Shown piece after piece: positions 34,758 to 44,722 of a DNA stretch of 64,000 nucleotides (position 1 is the stretch's first letter; every line of letters starts with the position of its first letter). The notes beneath the pieces were generated by a model. The model saw nothing but the letters and a program-made list of their open reading frames with translations. It had not been told where the DNA came from and made no database searches. The position numbers and the translations under genes are program-made. The DNA comes from Bacteroidales bacterium UBA2287 (GTDB lineage: Bacteria > Bacteroidota > Bacteroidia > Bacteroidales > Tenuifilaceae): the NCBI GenBank assembly GCA_002345675.1, contig DDWL01000053.1, positions 1 to 64,000 of the forward strand. Reading direction: 5' to 3'.

Positions 34758-37382
34758 ATGAAAGCCATGTATAAAAAGTTTTTAATTGCTCTAAGTGTCA
34801 CATTGTCGTCGCTGAGCCTTTTTTCTCAGGCTCGCCTTGCAAACACGTTTGGCGATAAAAAGCATGGAATTATTATCAATGCTATTAATCCCGATGGAAC
34901 ATTGATAGCAACTAGTGGCAACGATAATAACATTCTGATTTGGAACATTCAGTCTGCTGCAATTTTTAGAAAGCTGGCGGGCATTGATAAGGTTACAAAA
35001 GCCATGTCGTTTAGTACCGATGGCAGGCTTCTCATTACAGGAGGCAAGGATAGCAAAGTGTATATATGGGATGTTGATAAAGGGACCCAAATTTTATCCC
35101 TTGCGGGTCATATCGAAGATGTTAATGCTGTTTGCTTTAATTTCGATAACAGCTTAGCTGTTTCAGGAGGAAGCGATAAAACTATTAAAGTGTGGGATAC
35201 TTCGAGGGGTGTTTTAATAACATCGTTGAACGCTCATTCCAAGGATATTACTTCGCTCAGCTTTAACCCAAGGGGGACTAAGTTGGCTTCAACATCGGCC
35301 GATGGAACCATTAAAATATGGAATACTTCCAGCTGGATGCCCGAAAAAACTATTGATGCTCATAAAGACTGGGCTAGATGTATTGCATACAGCCCCGATG
35401 GTAAATGGCTAGCTTCGTGCGGCGACGACAAGCGGGTTCGAGTGTTCGATTCTGATGGAAACAGTAAATGGTCTCTAGACGGGCATAAGGATAGGGTTAT
35501 ACAGCTGTCGTTTAGCCCCGATAGTCGTTATATTATTAGTGGCTCGTTCGACCAACGGTTCATTATTTGGGATACGCAAACAGGGAGTCAGGTTTTTCAA
35601 TCTCCATCGCAAGGCGAAATTTTATACTCCGTTAACTTCAATCCAAATGGGCAATCGGTTATTGTTAGCAAGCTGTATAAAAATGAAATTAATATTTGGG
35701 ATGTTTCGGCCCTTAACATAAAAAGCACTATTACCCAACCGCAGCTGGCTTCGAATAGCATTTCTGCCGCTATTCAACCTGAAAAGCAACAGCCCCAGGT
35801 ATCTCTTGAACCTTCAGAAATCGATATTAAGTCGGTTTCCTTTACCGATGCCAACAAGAATAACATACTGGATGCAGGCGAGCAGTCGGCTGTTGAACTT
35901 ATAATTGTCAACCTTGGAAAGGGTATTGCTCAGGGAGTAAAACTATATATTACAGAGCAAAACGATTTGAAGGGGATTGAATTTTCACAAGTGCATGATA
36001 TAGGAGAAATTGCCTTTGGGACAGAAAAAAAACTCAGAATTCCTATCATTGCCGCTGACCACCTGCAATCGGGAAAGGCCAACTTTAGGATTTCGATAAC
36101 CGAGAGCAGGGGCAATAATATCAGTCCCGTTGATTTTGCCCTCCAAACCCAAAAGAAACTAGTGCCGCTGGTTGTACTCCACGAATATGCTTTTACACCG
36201 GTTAGCACAAGTTTAATTTCAAAAGGCAGTAAGTTTAAGTTGAGCCTCATTGTGCAGAACAAGGGAGAAGCAACAGCCCGAATTGTTAAGGTTAAGTTTG
36301 GCATTCCCGAGAATGCATTTATTGTGAGCGACACCGAATTCACCATTTCGGAGCTTACTCCGCAGGAGTACAAATTGATTGAAATAGAGGTAATGACCAA
36401 TAATCGGTACATTCGTCCCGACGTGCCCATTGAAATTTTTGTCACCGAATCGACCGGAAAGTATGGCGATCGTAAAATTGCCAGCGCACGCTTCGATGAG
36501 GGGGCACAGGGAAACACCTCTTCTCCCCTACTAACCTTTAACCCAAAAGCAGCACCTGCGGCCAGTGTTTCGTTCGCCTCTGTTTCCGATGTAGACGTAA
36601 ATATTCCCACCAGCACAAAGAGGAAAGCCAACTGCTATGCACTTATTATTGGAAACGAAGACTACAGCTCCCACCAAATGGGACTGGGAAACGAAGTGAA
36701 TGTAGAGTTCGCCCGCAACGATGCAAAAATCTTTAAGGAGTATGTTAATAAAACCTTGGGCGTACCCAATGAGAATATTATGCTGCTGCTCGATGCCAAG
36801 GCCATTGAGTTCAACAGAAGTATCGAAAAGCTTAACCTAATAGCAAAAACTTCGGGGGGCGATTGCGAACTCATTGTGTACTTTGCTGGGCATGGACTTC
36901 CCGACGAGGTAACAAAGGATGCTTTCATAATGCCCGTTGATGTTAGCGGAAACGATTTAAAGTATGCCATTAAATTGAGCTATTTGTACGGCAAGCTGTC
37001 GGAGTATCCCACAAAAAAAGTAACCGTATTTCTCGATGCCTGTTTTAGTGGAGGGGCCCGAAATAATGCACTGGTTGCCGCCCGTGGGGTAAAGGTTAGG
37101 CCAAAGGAGGAAGCCCTTAAAGGGAATATTGTGGTTTTTTCGGCCAGCAGCGGCGACCAATCCTCCTTGCCATATAAGGAAAAGCAGCACGGGATATTTA
37201 CTTACCATTTACTAAAAAAACTTCAGGAAACTAAGGGCGATATTCCTCTGAAGGAACTTTCGGATTATGTCAACAAAGAGGTTTCACTTCGTTCAATTAT
37301 AGTTAACAACAAGGAGCAAAACCCACAGGTTAATGCTAGTAGCGAGGTAGATGGTAATTGGACTTTATGGAAACTAAGGTAA
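34758..37382 (+). CDS. WD40-repeat caspase family protein
   Basis: An 874-residue exported protein. Signal peptide ends near LFSQ. Seven WD40 blades close a propeller (about 30-316; each ends in a WD/WN-like pair, for example VYIWDV and IKVWDT). Two CARDB-like Ig domains follow (about 350-580). The C-terminal 250 residues are a caspase-like C14 peptidase with His712 in YFAGHG and Cys762 in FLDACFSGG, both present, so it should be active. Its signal peptide puts the protease in the periplasm or outside the cell, unlike cytoplasmic metacaspases. Third gene of the operon. Target unknown. Confidence 0.88.
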   Translation: MKAMYKKFLIALSVTLSSLSLFSQARLANTFGDKKHGIIINAINPDGTLIATSGNDNNILIWNIQSAAIFRKLAGIDKVTKAMSFSTDGRLLITGGKDSKVYIWDVDKGTQILSLAGHIEDVNAVCFNFDNSLAVSGGSDKTIKVWDTSRGVLITSLNAHSKDITSLSFNPRGTKLASTSADGTIKIWNTSSWMPEKTIDAHKDWARCIAYSPDGKWLASCGDDKRVRVFDSDGNSKWSLDGHKDRVIQLSFSPDSRYIISGSFDQRFIIWDTQTGSQVFQSPSQGEILYSVNFNPNGQSVIVSKLYKNEINIWDVSALNIKSTITQPQLASNSISAAIQPEKQQPQVSLEPSEIDIKSVSFTDANKNNILDAGEQSAVELIIVNLGKGIAQGVKLYITEQNDLKGIEFSQVHDIGEIAFGTEKKLRIPIIAADHLQSGKANFRISITESRGNNISPVDFALQTQKKLVPLVVLHEYAFTPVSTSLISKGSKFKLSLIVQNKGEATARIVKVKFGIPENAFIVSDTEFTISELTPQEYKLIEIEVMTNNRYIRPDVPIEIFVTESTGKYGDRKIASARFDEGAQGNTSSPLLTFNPKAAPAASVSFASVSDVDVNIPTSTKRKANCYALIIGNEDYSSHQMGLGNEVNVEFARNDAKIFKEYVNKTLGVPNENIMLLLDAKAIEFNRSIEKLNLIAKTSGGDCELIVYFAGHGLPDEVTKDAFIMPVDVSGNDLKYAIKLSYLYGKLSEYPTKKVTVFLDACFSGGARNNALVAARGVKVRPKEEALKGNIVVFSASSGDQSSLPYKEKQHGIFTYHLLKKLQETKGDIPLKELSDYVNKEVSLRSIIVNNKEQNPQVNASSEVDGNWTLWKLR

Positions 37383-37704
37383 ATCTACTTCGTTTTGAAT
37401 TTATCAAATTGATTTTGATGGCATTATTAATTAACTAAAAAACATTGCAAAAAAGCTTATGTAAAACAACCTCAGATTTTTAGCATTTTCTTTACCCGAT
37501 TGTTATAATAGCAATCGGGTATTTTTTTTGCAACTTTTAAGGTTTCTCTTTTATCAAAAAGGCAATGTAAATCATCAAAAAAAAAGGAGTGACTAAAAGG
37601 CAGTTGCTTATTAAATGCTTATCTTTTTGACCTGATGTTAACCTGTTTTCTATAAAGAACCAATTATCGGATTAGTATTTTTCAATGCACTAAATTGTAA
37701 AGTA
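37383..37704. other. intergenic region with a terminator
   Basis: About 320 bases without a gene. It holds the terminator at 37493-37521; a one-off -7 (TATTTTTC) precedes the next gene. Confidence 0.5.
37493..37521 (+). terminator. terminator behind the caspase operon
   Basis: TACCCGATTG pairs perfectly with CAATCGGGTA across a 9-base loop and is followed by eight T. Confidence 0.85.
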
Positions 37705-40173
37705 ATGCTTAAAAAAAATGCAATTCGGTTTATTTTAAAATCAATTCAAAAGCCTCTAAAGTTAGCCTTTACAGTAATTTTATGTATTGCCTTTTCAAAC
37801 AACCTATTTGCACAGCATGTTTCCGAAGTTAAAGCAAAGTCGGCTTTTATTGTTCAGTTTATTCAAAATATTACCTGGCCAAATGAGGCAGAAATCGACA
37901 CATTTACTATTGGTATTCTATCGAATAATCCTACTTATTTATCTGAATTTAAAAGTATACTAAGCCTTAAATACATTAAAAACAAGCCTGTAAAAATTAG
38001 TATTTATACTGATTATTATCACCTTAACCCCCCTTTCCCAAGTATTCTATATATCGATAAAGATTTAAGCGATATTGTCGAATTAGTATTTCAAAAAATA
38101 GGAACCAGCCCTACCCTTGTAGTTACCGACAGCTACAAGAAGAAGGAGGTAGTAATGATTAACTTAACCTACCCCGACCCTAAGCAAAACATAATTAACT
38201 TCGAAATAAATACCAAAAAGGTTGAAGACGATTATAACTTTACAATTCAGCCCCGTTTGCTGCTTTTGGGGGGCACTAAAATTGATGTTACAAAACTTTA
38301 CATTAAGCAAGAAGAGGAACTTTTAGCTGAAAGGGAAAAACTCGAAAAATATAAAGCTGACATTGCAAAACAGGAACAAACTATTAAACTCCAAGCATTT
38401 GAAATTACTAAGCAGCAAGAGGAACTTGTGGCTCAAGGTGCAAGTTTGCTTATGCAACAAAAACAAATTAGTGTACAAATAAAGGAACTCGATAGCTTAA
38501 AAAGCGCAACACTTTTACAGCAAAAAATACTTACTGAAAACACATTTACCCTAAAGCAAAACATTAAAGAAACAGAGCAACAGCGCAACCTGCTTGCCAC
38601 TCAAGCGCAAGAAATGGAGACGCGAAACGAAGTGCTTAGCAAGCAAAAGCAAGAAATTTTTAGCCAAAACGAACGGATTGATTCTCAGAAAAAAATACTT
38701 GAAGAACAGTCGAATTTAATTCAAACTCAAAAAGGGCTCCTCTCCATTTCGCTAACCACAATAATTCTGTCCATTGGGTTAATATTTTTTATTTACCGAA
38801 ATTTTCGAAACAAGAAAAAAGCAAACAAACTTTTAGAAGAAAAAAACAAGGAAATTTTACAGCAAAAGGAGGAGCTAATGGCACAAGCCGATCTTCTTGC
38901 TATAACAAACCAAGACCTCGAAAAACTTTCGGTTGTAGCAAGCAAAACCGACAATGCAATTCTAATTATACTGCCTAATGGAATTGTTGATTGGTTCAAT
39001 CAAGGTTTTATAACATTAACAGGCTATACGCAGCTCGATTTTTATGAGCAGAAAGGCGAATCGATTTTCAACTTTAGTCCTTACAGCAATTTTAAGCAGC
39101 AATTTGAGCAATGCTTAAATCGAAAGGAATCCGTAATATTCGAGTCGAGTTTTGTAACAAAAAACCATGAAGACCTTTGGATTCAGGCAACCTTAACCCC
39201 CATCGAAAATGAATCGGAGTCGATTCAAAGTGTTATTGCAGTTATATCGAACATTTCTGAACTGAAAAAAGCTCACGTTGAAACAACTCGAATGCTTCAC
39301 GAAATTGAAGCCCAATCGGTTTTTATTAAAAAACAAAACCACGATATTCTTGCCAAGCAACAGGAACTCGATAAGGCTCAAAAGCAAATAATTCAATCGG
39401 AAAAAATGGCATCGATTGGGGTTTTAACGGCCGGAATTGCTCACGAAATTAACAATCCTGTAAATTTTATTTATGCTGGAGTAAACAGCATAATGCGCGA
39501 TTTTTTAGATGTTGACCAGGTTCTTAAGGTTATTAAAAATGTTGATAAAGATGATAGCAACCAAAGCGATATAATTCAGCAAATTTCCGATAAGAAAAAA
39601 GAGTACGGCTTCGACGATTCGTACAGCGCAATTACACAAACCATTAACGACGTTCTTTACGGCGCTCAAAGGGTAACCGAAATTGTGCAAGGTCTCAGGA
39701 ATTACTCGCGTCACGAAAATGAGCAAATGGACATCAATAACCTTAATAGTATTGTTGAAGGGGTGCTGGTTCTACTTAAAAACAAGTACAAGCACCATAT
39801 TGAAATTGTAAAGAACCTCGACCCTGCGCTACCATACGTCGAGTGTAAAGCAGGAAAAATAAATCAGGTTATTATGAACATAATTTCAAATGCCATCGAT
39901 TCAATAAAGGACAAGGGCGAAATATCCATTTCAACCCAAATTAATGGTAACAACGTTTCAATTTCGATTAAAGACAATGGCTCGGGCATTCCCGATGATG
40001 TGCTACCCAAAATATTCGACCCCTTTTTTACAACAAAAGATGTTGGGCAAGGAACGGGGCTTGGATTGGCAATATCGAACGAAATTGTTAAAGAGCATAA
40101 CGGAAAAATTGATGTTATTAGCCAAGTAGGGAAAGGCACCGAGTTTGTTATTGAAATTCCTGTAAAGCAATAA
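37705..40173 (+). CDS. hybrid sensor: YfiR domain plus PAS histidine kinase
   Basis: An 822-residue membrane kinase. Signal/anchor (about 18-37), then a YfiR/DUF4154 periplasmic domain (about 40-195; KSAFIVQFIQNITWP, FTIGIL, PTLVVTD), a long Gln/Glu-rich coiled coil (200-345), one membrane segment (346-365), PAS domain (about 405-520), another coiled coil, and a kinase core: phosphoacceptor His580 in GIAHEINNP, N-box IMNIISNAIDS, G-boxes DNGSGIP and GTGLGLAIS. In Pseudomonas YfiR is a separate periplasmic inhibitor of a diguanylate cyclase; here the same fold seems to be the input of a histidine kinase. No partner regulator is adjacent. Confidence 0.88.
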   Translation: MLKKNAIRFILKSIQKPLKLAFTVILCIAFSNNLFAQHVSEVKAKSAFIVQFIQNITWPNEAEIDTFTIGILSNNPTYLSEFKSILSLKYIKNKPVKISIYTDYYHLNPPFPSILYIDKDLSDIVELVFQKIGTSPTLVVTDSYKKKEVVMINLTYPDPKQNIINFEINTKKVEDDYNFTIQPRLLLLGGTKIDVTKLYIKQEEELLAEREKLEKYKADIAKQEQTIKLQAFEITKQQEELVAQGASLLMQQKQISVQIKELDSLKSATLLQQKILTENTFTLKQNIKETEQQRNLLATQAQEMETRNEVLSKQKQEIFSQNERIDSQKKILEEQSNLIQTQKGLLSISLTTIILSIGLIFFIYRNFRNKKKANKLLEEKNKEILQQKEELMAQADLLAITNQDLEKLSVVASKTDNAILIILPNGIVDWFNQGFITLTGYTQLDFYEQKGESIFNFSPYSNFKQQFEQCLNRKESVIFESSFVTKNHEDLWIQATLTPIENESESIQSVIAVISNISELKKAHVETTRMLHEIEAQSVFIKKQNHDILAKQQELDKAQKQIIQSEKMASIGVLTAGIAHEINNPVNFIYAGVNSIMRDFLDVDQVLKVIKNVDKDDSNQSDIIQQISDKKKEYGFDDSYSAITQTINDVLYGAQRVTEIVQGLRNYSRHENEQMDINNLNSIVEGVLVLLKNKYKHHIEIVKNLDPALPYVECKAGKINQVIMNIISNAIDSIKDKGEISISTQINGNNVSISIKDNGSGIPDDVLPKIFDPFFTTKDVGQGTGLGLAISNEIVKEHNGKIDVISQVGKGTEFVIEIPVKQ

Positions 40174-40280
40174 ATTAAACAGGACGACTCAAGCTTAAAA
40201 GCGGTGATATGCAATTATGAATCGAAAAATAGAGTCTTAAAAAGAAGTTTTAACTAATTTTACTGCAAATAATATTTGGT

Positions 40281-40802
40281 TTGACACTACCTGCTGGCAA
40301 CCATACTCCCGAGGACCTTAAATGGTTCCGAAAAATATACGACCTATACTACACCAGTATTAGGAACTACGTATATTTTAAAACGGCAAACCCAGCTCTG
40401 TCCGACGATATTGTTCAGGAAACTTTTATAAAATTTTGGGAGCACCGTAAAAAGGTTCGCCCCCAAACCGTAAAACCCCTACTTTACACCATTGCCACAA
40501 ACCTTATTAAAAACGAGTTTAAGCACAATCAAGTTGTTTACAAGTTCGAACGAAATACAGCCTCATCGGAAGTTTCGGAAAGTGCCGACCACCAAGTGCT
40601 CTCAGAAGAGTTTAACGCTCGCCTTCAAAAGGTGCTCGCCGAAATACCCGAAAACGCTCGAATCGTTTTTCTTATGAACCGAATAGAGGGATTAACCTAC
40701 TCCGAAATAGCCGCACGACTTAACCTTAGCGTTAAGGCAATTGAGAAGCGTATGTCGGAAGCAATTTCGATTTTACGGTCTAAAATTGATTTTAAGGTAT
40801 GA
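40281..40802 (+). CDS. ECF-type RNA polymerase sigma factor
   Basis: A 173-residue sigma-70 family factor of the Bacteroidota FecI-like group. Region 2 (about 12-80, YDLYYTSIRNYVYF, IVQETFIKFW) and region 4 (about 105-165, IPENARIVFLMNRIEGLTYSEIAARL) are complete. No ATG exists at the 5' end: the best start is TTG 40281, and a stop 10 codons upstream rules out a longer protein. It overlaps the anti-sigma gene by 4 bases, so the two are translationally coupled. With the next two genes it forms a cell-surface signalling set. Confidence 0.93.
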   Translation: MTLPAGNHTPEDLKWFRKIYDLYYTSIRNYVYFKTANPALSDDIVQETFIKFWEHRKKVRPQTVKPLLYTIATNLIKNEFKHNQVVYKFERNTASSEVSESADHQVLSEEFNARLQKVLAEIPENARIVFLMNRIEGLTYSEIAARLNLSVKAIEKRMSEAISILRSKIDFKV

Positions 40803-41686
40803 TAGAAGATAGCCAACATACGGGAGAAAATCGTTTTTCGGGTACCGATCAGGAACTTCTGGCTCTTTTCAATGGCTTTAAGGTTCCCCAAGAGGATAAC
40901 GGAAAGGATAAAAATTGGAACGAGATTGTGCGTGGCATTGAGGAGAAAAAACAAGCCGAACGCATTCAAAACCGAAGGTTTATGTGGTTAGCGGCTGCAA
41001 CTATTGCGCTAATTATTTCTACTTCCGTATTTATACAATGGCAGTTTGCTTTGGTTGAAGTTAATGTGCCTGTAGGTCAAATTTCGCAAATTACGCTTCC
41101 CGATTCGTCGAAAGTTACCATTAACGCTGGCTCAACCTTAAAGTTTAAGCGTTACAACTTCGCAAAACGCCGTAAAATTTACCTCGAAGGGGAGGCTCTT
41201 TTCGACGTTAAAAAAGGCGAAAGCACTTTTATAGTAGATGCTGGACCCAACTCAATAACCGTAAGCGGAACACTTTTCAACGTTAAGTATCGTAAAACCG
41301 AATTTACCACCGAGTGCCTTTCGGGCGAGGTAACTGTAAAACGTAAAAACAACCACTTTACAAAAACGCTACAAGGGGGACAAGGTATTCGAATTGAAAC
41401 AAGAAGCAAGGAGGTTGAAGCAATTGCCGTAAATTACGACACAACTGCTTCGTGGACCAAAGGCGAATTCTTTTTCGATAGCACTCCGCTTCAACTTGTT
41501 CTCGAAGAAATGGGAAGGCAGTTTGGCGTAAAAATAGTTGCTAAAGGTTTTAACCCTGCACAACGCCGCTACACAGGCTACTTCTCGTCAATTAACCTCG
41601 ACGAAGCCCTGCAGCTTGTATGCACTCCTATGGGATTAAAATATTCCATTTCGGATGACGAAACGCGAGTCGAAATTTTTCCTTAA
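40799..41686 (+). CDS. FecR family anti-sigma factor
   Basis: A 295-residue membrane protein: cytoplasmic anti-sigma part (1-60), one membrane segment (61-80) and a periplasmic FecR domain (about 85-190, VPVGQISQITLPDSSKVTIN, GEALFDV, VSGTLFNVKY). The C-terminal part (about 210-295) resembles the secretin/TonB short N-terminal fold seen in DUF4974. It should hold the ECF sigma factor inactive until the receptor reports a ligand. It overlaps the sigma gene and lies 75 bases before the receptor gene. Confidence 0.93.
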   Translation: MIEDSQHTGENRFSGTDQELLALFNGFKVPQEDNGKDKNWNEIVRGIEEKKQAERIQNRRFMWLAAATIALIISTSVFIQWQFALVEVNVPVGQISQITLPDSSKVTINAGSTLKFKRYNFAKRRKIYLEGEALFDVKKGESTFIVDAGPNSITVSGTLFNVKYRKTEFTTECLSGEVTVKRKNNHFTKTLQGGQGIRIETRSKEVEAIAVNYDTTASWTKGEFFFDSTPLQLVLEEMGRQFGVKIVAKGFNPAQRRYTGYFSSINLDEALQLVCTPMGLKYSISDDETRVEIFP

Positions 41687-41761
41687 AAATTAGTAGGGTA
41701 ATTTTCTGCAGAAATGTACTACTATATACCAACTTTGGGGAAAATACATACATTGCTGTAT

Positions 41762-44413
41762 ATGCTGCGTAAACCGAATTTCATTTTAAGCATCTTTTTC
41801 ATTTCAATTTGTAGTACTTCCTTTTCGCAGGAAGTATCGCTTAGCGTTAAGCAGCGGCCTCTTGCCGAAGTTCTTCAAAACATTTCGACCACCTACAACA
41901 TTAAAATTGCGTACGACAGCGATTTGGCTCAAAAAATTGTAGTTTCCGTTGCCATTGTTCAAAAAAGTCCTTACGAAGCAGTTGTGCAGGCGTTAAAAAC
42001 AACCGACCTCGAAGCCATTGCAGTGGGCGACGTAATTGTTGTTCGACCTAAAACCGAAAATCCCGCCCCACCTGAACCCGCTTTACCAAAAGAGTACAAA
42101 ATACTTGGCCTTGTAAAAGCCAAAGGAAGTAGCGAGCAGCTTCCGTACGCAACCATTTCAATTATTGGCACAAACTCGGGTACAACAACCAACAGCGATG
42201 GATTTTTTGCCCTTACAGCCATTAAAAACGATTCGCTGCAAATTAGAATAAACTACATTGGGTTTAACCCAACCGAAGTTTCGTTTTTACCGTCGGCTCA
42301 AAGTAAAATTTTAAATATTGAACTGGAACGTCAAGCAATTGAACTTGAAGATGTTCACATTAGGGTTAAGCAACCCGACCTAATTTCGAGCGAAAGTAGC
42401 CCCGGCTTGCTTTCGTGGAACTCGAACCGAAATACCGATATTCCATCGCTAAATGGGCTCGACATTTCGGCACCGCTTCAGTTACTGCCCGGTATCGACG
42501 GTACAACCGAAAATTCGTCGGGACTACTGGTGCGCAAATCGCTGGCCGATAAAAACTTGATAAGCTACGACGGTTTCAATATTTACCATATCGACCATTT
42601 TTTCGGTGCTTTTTCGAGCTTAAATGCTAAGGCCATTAAGGATATTCGTATTTACAAGGGAGGTTTCGATGCCCGCTGGGGAGGTCGTGCTGCATCGGTA
42701 ATTGAAATTACTGGCAAAACGGGAAATGCAAACCAAACTGTTGTCGATGTGGGAGTTGACCTATTGAACCTCGATGCTACCGTCGAGGGGCCAATTGGCA
42801 AAAAGTTAACCTATGTTGTTTCGGCAAGGCGCTCGTTTACCGATGTGTTTAGGTCGAGCCTTTACTACAGCCTAATGGAAAGTGCCCGCTCCGACATTGC
42901 TGTTCTAAACAAAACCACACCCTCCTTTTTTAAAACCGATATCGATGAGCCTGTTTATAAGTACAGCGATATTAGCCTAAAGTTATCGTTTAAACCAACA
43001 GCAAAGAATATTATTTCCCTTTCGGCATACCTTGGAAACGACAACTTGAGTCTTGATAAAAACGAAGCAAATTCTACTTTAACTGAAAGTTCAATATGGA
43101 CAAATGGCGGAATTGGTTTGCGCTGGGCTCGCCAATGGTCGCAGTCGTTTAACCAAAACTTCACCCTAGGAGCTTCGCGCTATCGTTTAGGCTTCGAGCA
43201 TTCCGACAGTACGCTTCGAAAGCGGCAGAACTCGGTTATTCGCGACACCATACTTCGTAATTATGTAACTAAAAATAACCTAACCGATTTAAACCTAAAT
43301 TTTAGCAACAATATTAAGCTTAACAGCAAAAGCGAAATACAGTTTGGACTACAGGCAAATGGCGTTGGCATTACGTTTAGCGATTACTCCAGTCACTACT
43401 TAAACAGAATTGAAATTATCGACACAACCCGTAACGAAAATCAAAAAATGCTTCTCTCAACGCTTTGGGGGCAATACATTTTTAATTCGGGCAAACTGTC
43501 AATGCTAACATTTGGAATTAGGGCAAACAAGTACACTCCCAATAAACAACTATACTTGGAACCGAGGTTTCAGTTTGCCTACAAACTTTCGCCAAGCATA
43601 TCGCTTAAGGGTTCGGCAGGGAGGTACTACCAGTTTGTAAACCGTGTTTTACAGTTTTCGCAGTACAGCCTTAAAAATGTGTGGTACATTGCCAACGGAA
43701 GCAGTTACCCTGTGGTTTCGTCAACTCACTTTATTGCGGGAGGTGCTGCTCGTTTTTGGGGCTTAGTTCTCGATGCCGAGGCGTACCATAAACGTACAAA
43801 CGGGCTGTCGGTTATTCAAGCCGTTATTAAACGGGGGCAAGGACAAGGAATTAGGCAGGAACAAACAATTATTGGGTATAACAATAAGGCCAGCGGCCTC
43901 GACATAATGCTTCGCAAAGAGTTTCCTTCAACTCATATGTGGATTTCGTACTCGCTAAGTAGAAGCACGAACCAGTCCGATTACTTCAACTGGGGAGTAC
44001 CATATCCCGCTTACGACGACCAACTTCACGAAGTTAAACTGGCAACGGTTGGAAAATGGCGAAGCTGGGGGTATAACCTGGTGTGGATATATGGTTCGGG
44101 CAAACCATGGGACGAGCCCTTATTTACACAGAACTTGGCCTTATCTCCTTATTACTCAAAAAACTCCAATCAGTTACCCAATTACCATCGGCTCGATGCT
44201 GGGTTTAACTACTCCATAAAGTCCAGTAAACTGGCAACAAAAATTGGTGTTAACCTGCTAAATATTTACAACAACAAAAATTTGCTGGCTATTCTCTACA
44301 ATTTGTCCGACACTCCAGTGCTAACTTACCTTCAAACAGGCACTCCCTTAGAGTATTCGAACTACTACGGACTTGGCTTTAACTGGTCAATATACTTAAA
44401 TATGAAGTTTTAA
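41762..44413 (+). CDS. TonB-dependent receptor with STN signalling domain
   Basis: An 883-residue outer-membrane receptor. Signal peptide, then an STN signalling domain (about 25-90, LAEVLQNISTTYNIKIAYD) that would touch the FecR protein, a carboxypeptidase-like beta-sandwich (about 110-195, GTTTNSDGFFAL), plug (about 225-310, RIYKGGFDARWGGRA) and barrel ending in Phe. No SusD gene follows, so the ligand is more likely a metal complex, peptide or protein than a polysaccharide. I prefer ATG 41762 (MLRKPNF), just before the hydrophobic signal; the frame begins 16 codons earlier at 41714. Confidence 0.9.
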   Translation: MLRKPNFILSIFFISICSTSFSQEVSLSVKQRPLAEVLQNISTTYNIKIAYDSDLAQKIVVSVAIVQKSPYEAVVQALKTTDLEAIAVGDVIVVRPKTENPAPPEPALPKEYKILGLVKAKGSSEQLPYATISIIGTNSGTTTNSDGFFALTAIKNDSLQIRINYIGFNPTEVSFLPSAQSKILNIELERQAIELEDVHIRVKQPDLISSESSPGLLSWNSNRNTDIPSLNGLDISAPLQLLPGIDGTTENSSGLLVRKSLADKNLISYDGFNIYHIDHFFGAFSSLNAKAIKDIRIYKGGFDARWGGRAASVIEITGKTGNANQTVVDVGVDLLNLDATVEGPIGKKLTYVVSARRSFTDVFRSSLYYSLMESARSDIAVLNKTTPSFFKTDIDEPVYKYSDISLKLSFKPTAKNIISLSAYLGNDNLSLDKNEANSTLTESSIWTNGGIGLRWARQWSQSFNQNFTLGASRYRLGFEHSDSTLRKRQNSVIRDTILRNYVTKNNLTDLNLNFSNNIKLNSKSEIQFGLQANGVGITFSDYSSHYLNRIEIIDTTRNENQKMLLSTLWGQYIFNSGKLSMLTFGIRANKYTPNKQLYLEPRFQFAYKLSPSISLKGSAGRYYQFVNRVLQFSQYSLKNVWYIANGSSYPVVSSTHFIAGGAARFWGLVLDAEAYHKRTNGLSVIQAVIKRGQGQGIRQEQTIIGYNNKASGLDIMLRKEFPSTHMWISYSLSRSTNQSDYFNWGVPYPAYDDQLHEVKLATVGKWRSWGYNLVWIYGSGKPWDEPLFTQNLALSPYYSKNSNQLPNYHRLDAGFNYSIKSSKLATKIGVNLLNIYNNKNLLAILYNLSDTPVLTYLQTGTPLEYSNYYGLGFNWSIYLNMKF

Positions 44414-44478
44414 CCTATACCCCTCCATAGGACAACGGCTGCATATCTTTCTTTTTTCAATAAAAAAGTAACATTATG

Positions 44479-44508
44479 TTGGGACAAAAGAAAAAAGGTG
44501 TATCTTTG
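44479..44508 (+). promoter_or_regulatory. promoter of the initiator tRNA
   Basis: TTG (44479-44481), 19 bases, then TATCTTTG (44501-44508): a full Bacteroidota consensus. Transcription should start near 44514, leaving a leader of about 64 bases. Confidence 0.75.
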
Positions 44509-44577
44509 CACCGCATTTGAGATTTGTTAGTTGAGTTTCAAGTGTTCAAAACCGAAAGATTCGTTCTTACAATATAT

Positions 44578-44650
44578 TGCGGGGTGGAGCAGTTGGTAGC
44601 TCGTTGGGCTCATAACCCAAAGGCCACAGGTTCGAGTCCTGTCCCCGCTA
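44578..44650 (+). tRNA. initiator tRNA-fMet (CAT)
   Basis: A 73-base cloverleaf: acceptor GCGGGG/CCCCGC, D-stem GAGC/GCTC, anticodon loop CTCATAA, T-stem ACAGG/CCTGT with TTCGAGT. Two marks show it is the initiator: three GC pairs next to the anticodon loop (GGG/CCC) and no pair at position 1:72 (T with T). A11:T24 in the D-stem also fits. CCA is not encoded. Confidence 0.95.
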
Positions 44651-44655
44651 CTAGA

Positions 44656-44686
44656 AGAGCCTGTAAACATTAAGTTTACAGGCTCT
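44656..44686 (+). terminator. terminator behind the initiator tRNA
   Basis: AGAGCCTGTAAAC (44656-44668) pairs perfectly with 44674-44686 around ATTAA; T-tract follows. Confidence 0.9.
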
Positions 44687-44722
44687 TTTTTTTACAATAT
44701 TTTGAAATAAACCATTATTCCC

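Noticed and set aside
35930..36631. 233-codon minus-strand frame under the caspase gene
   Set aside because: Shadow of the opposite strand; the plus-strand frame has clear Ig and caspase domains.
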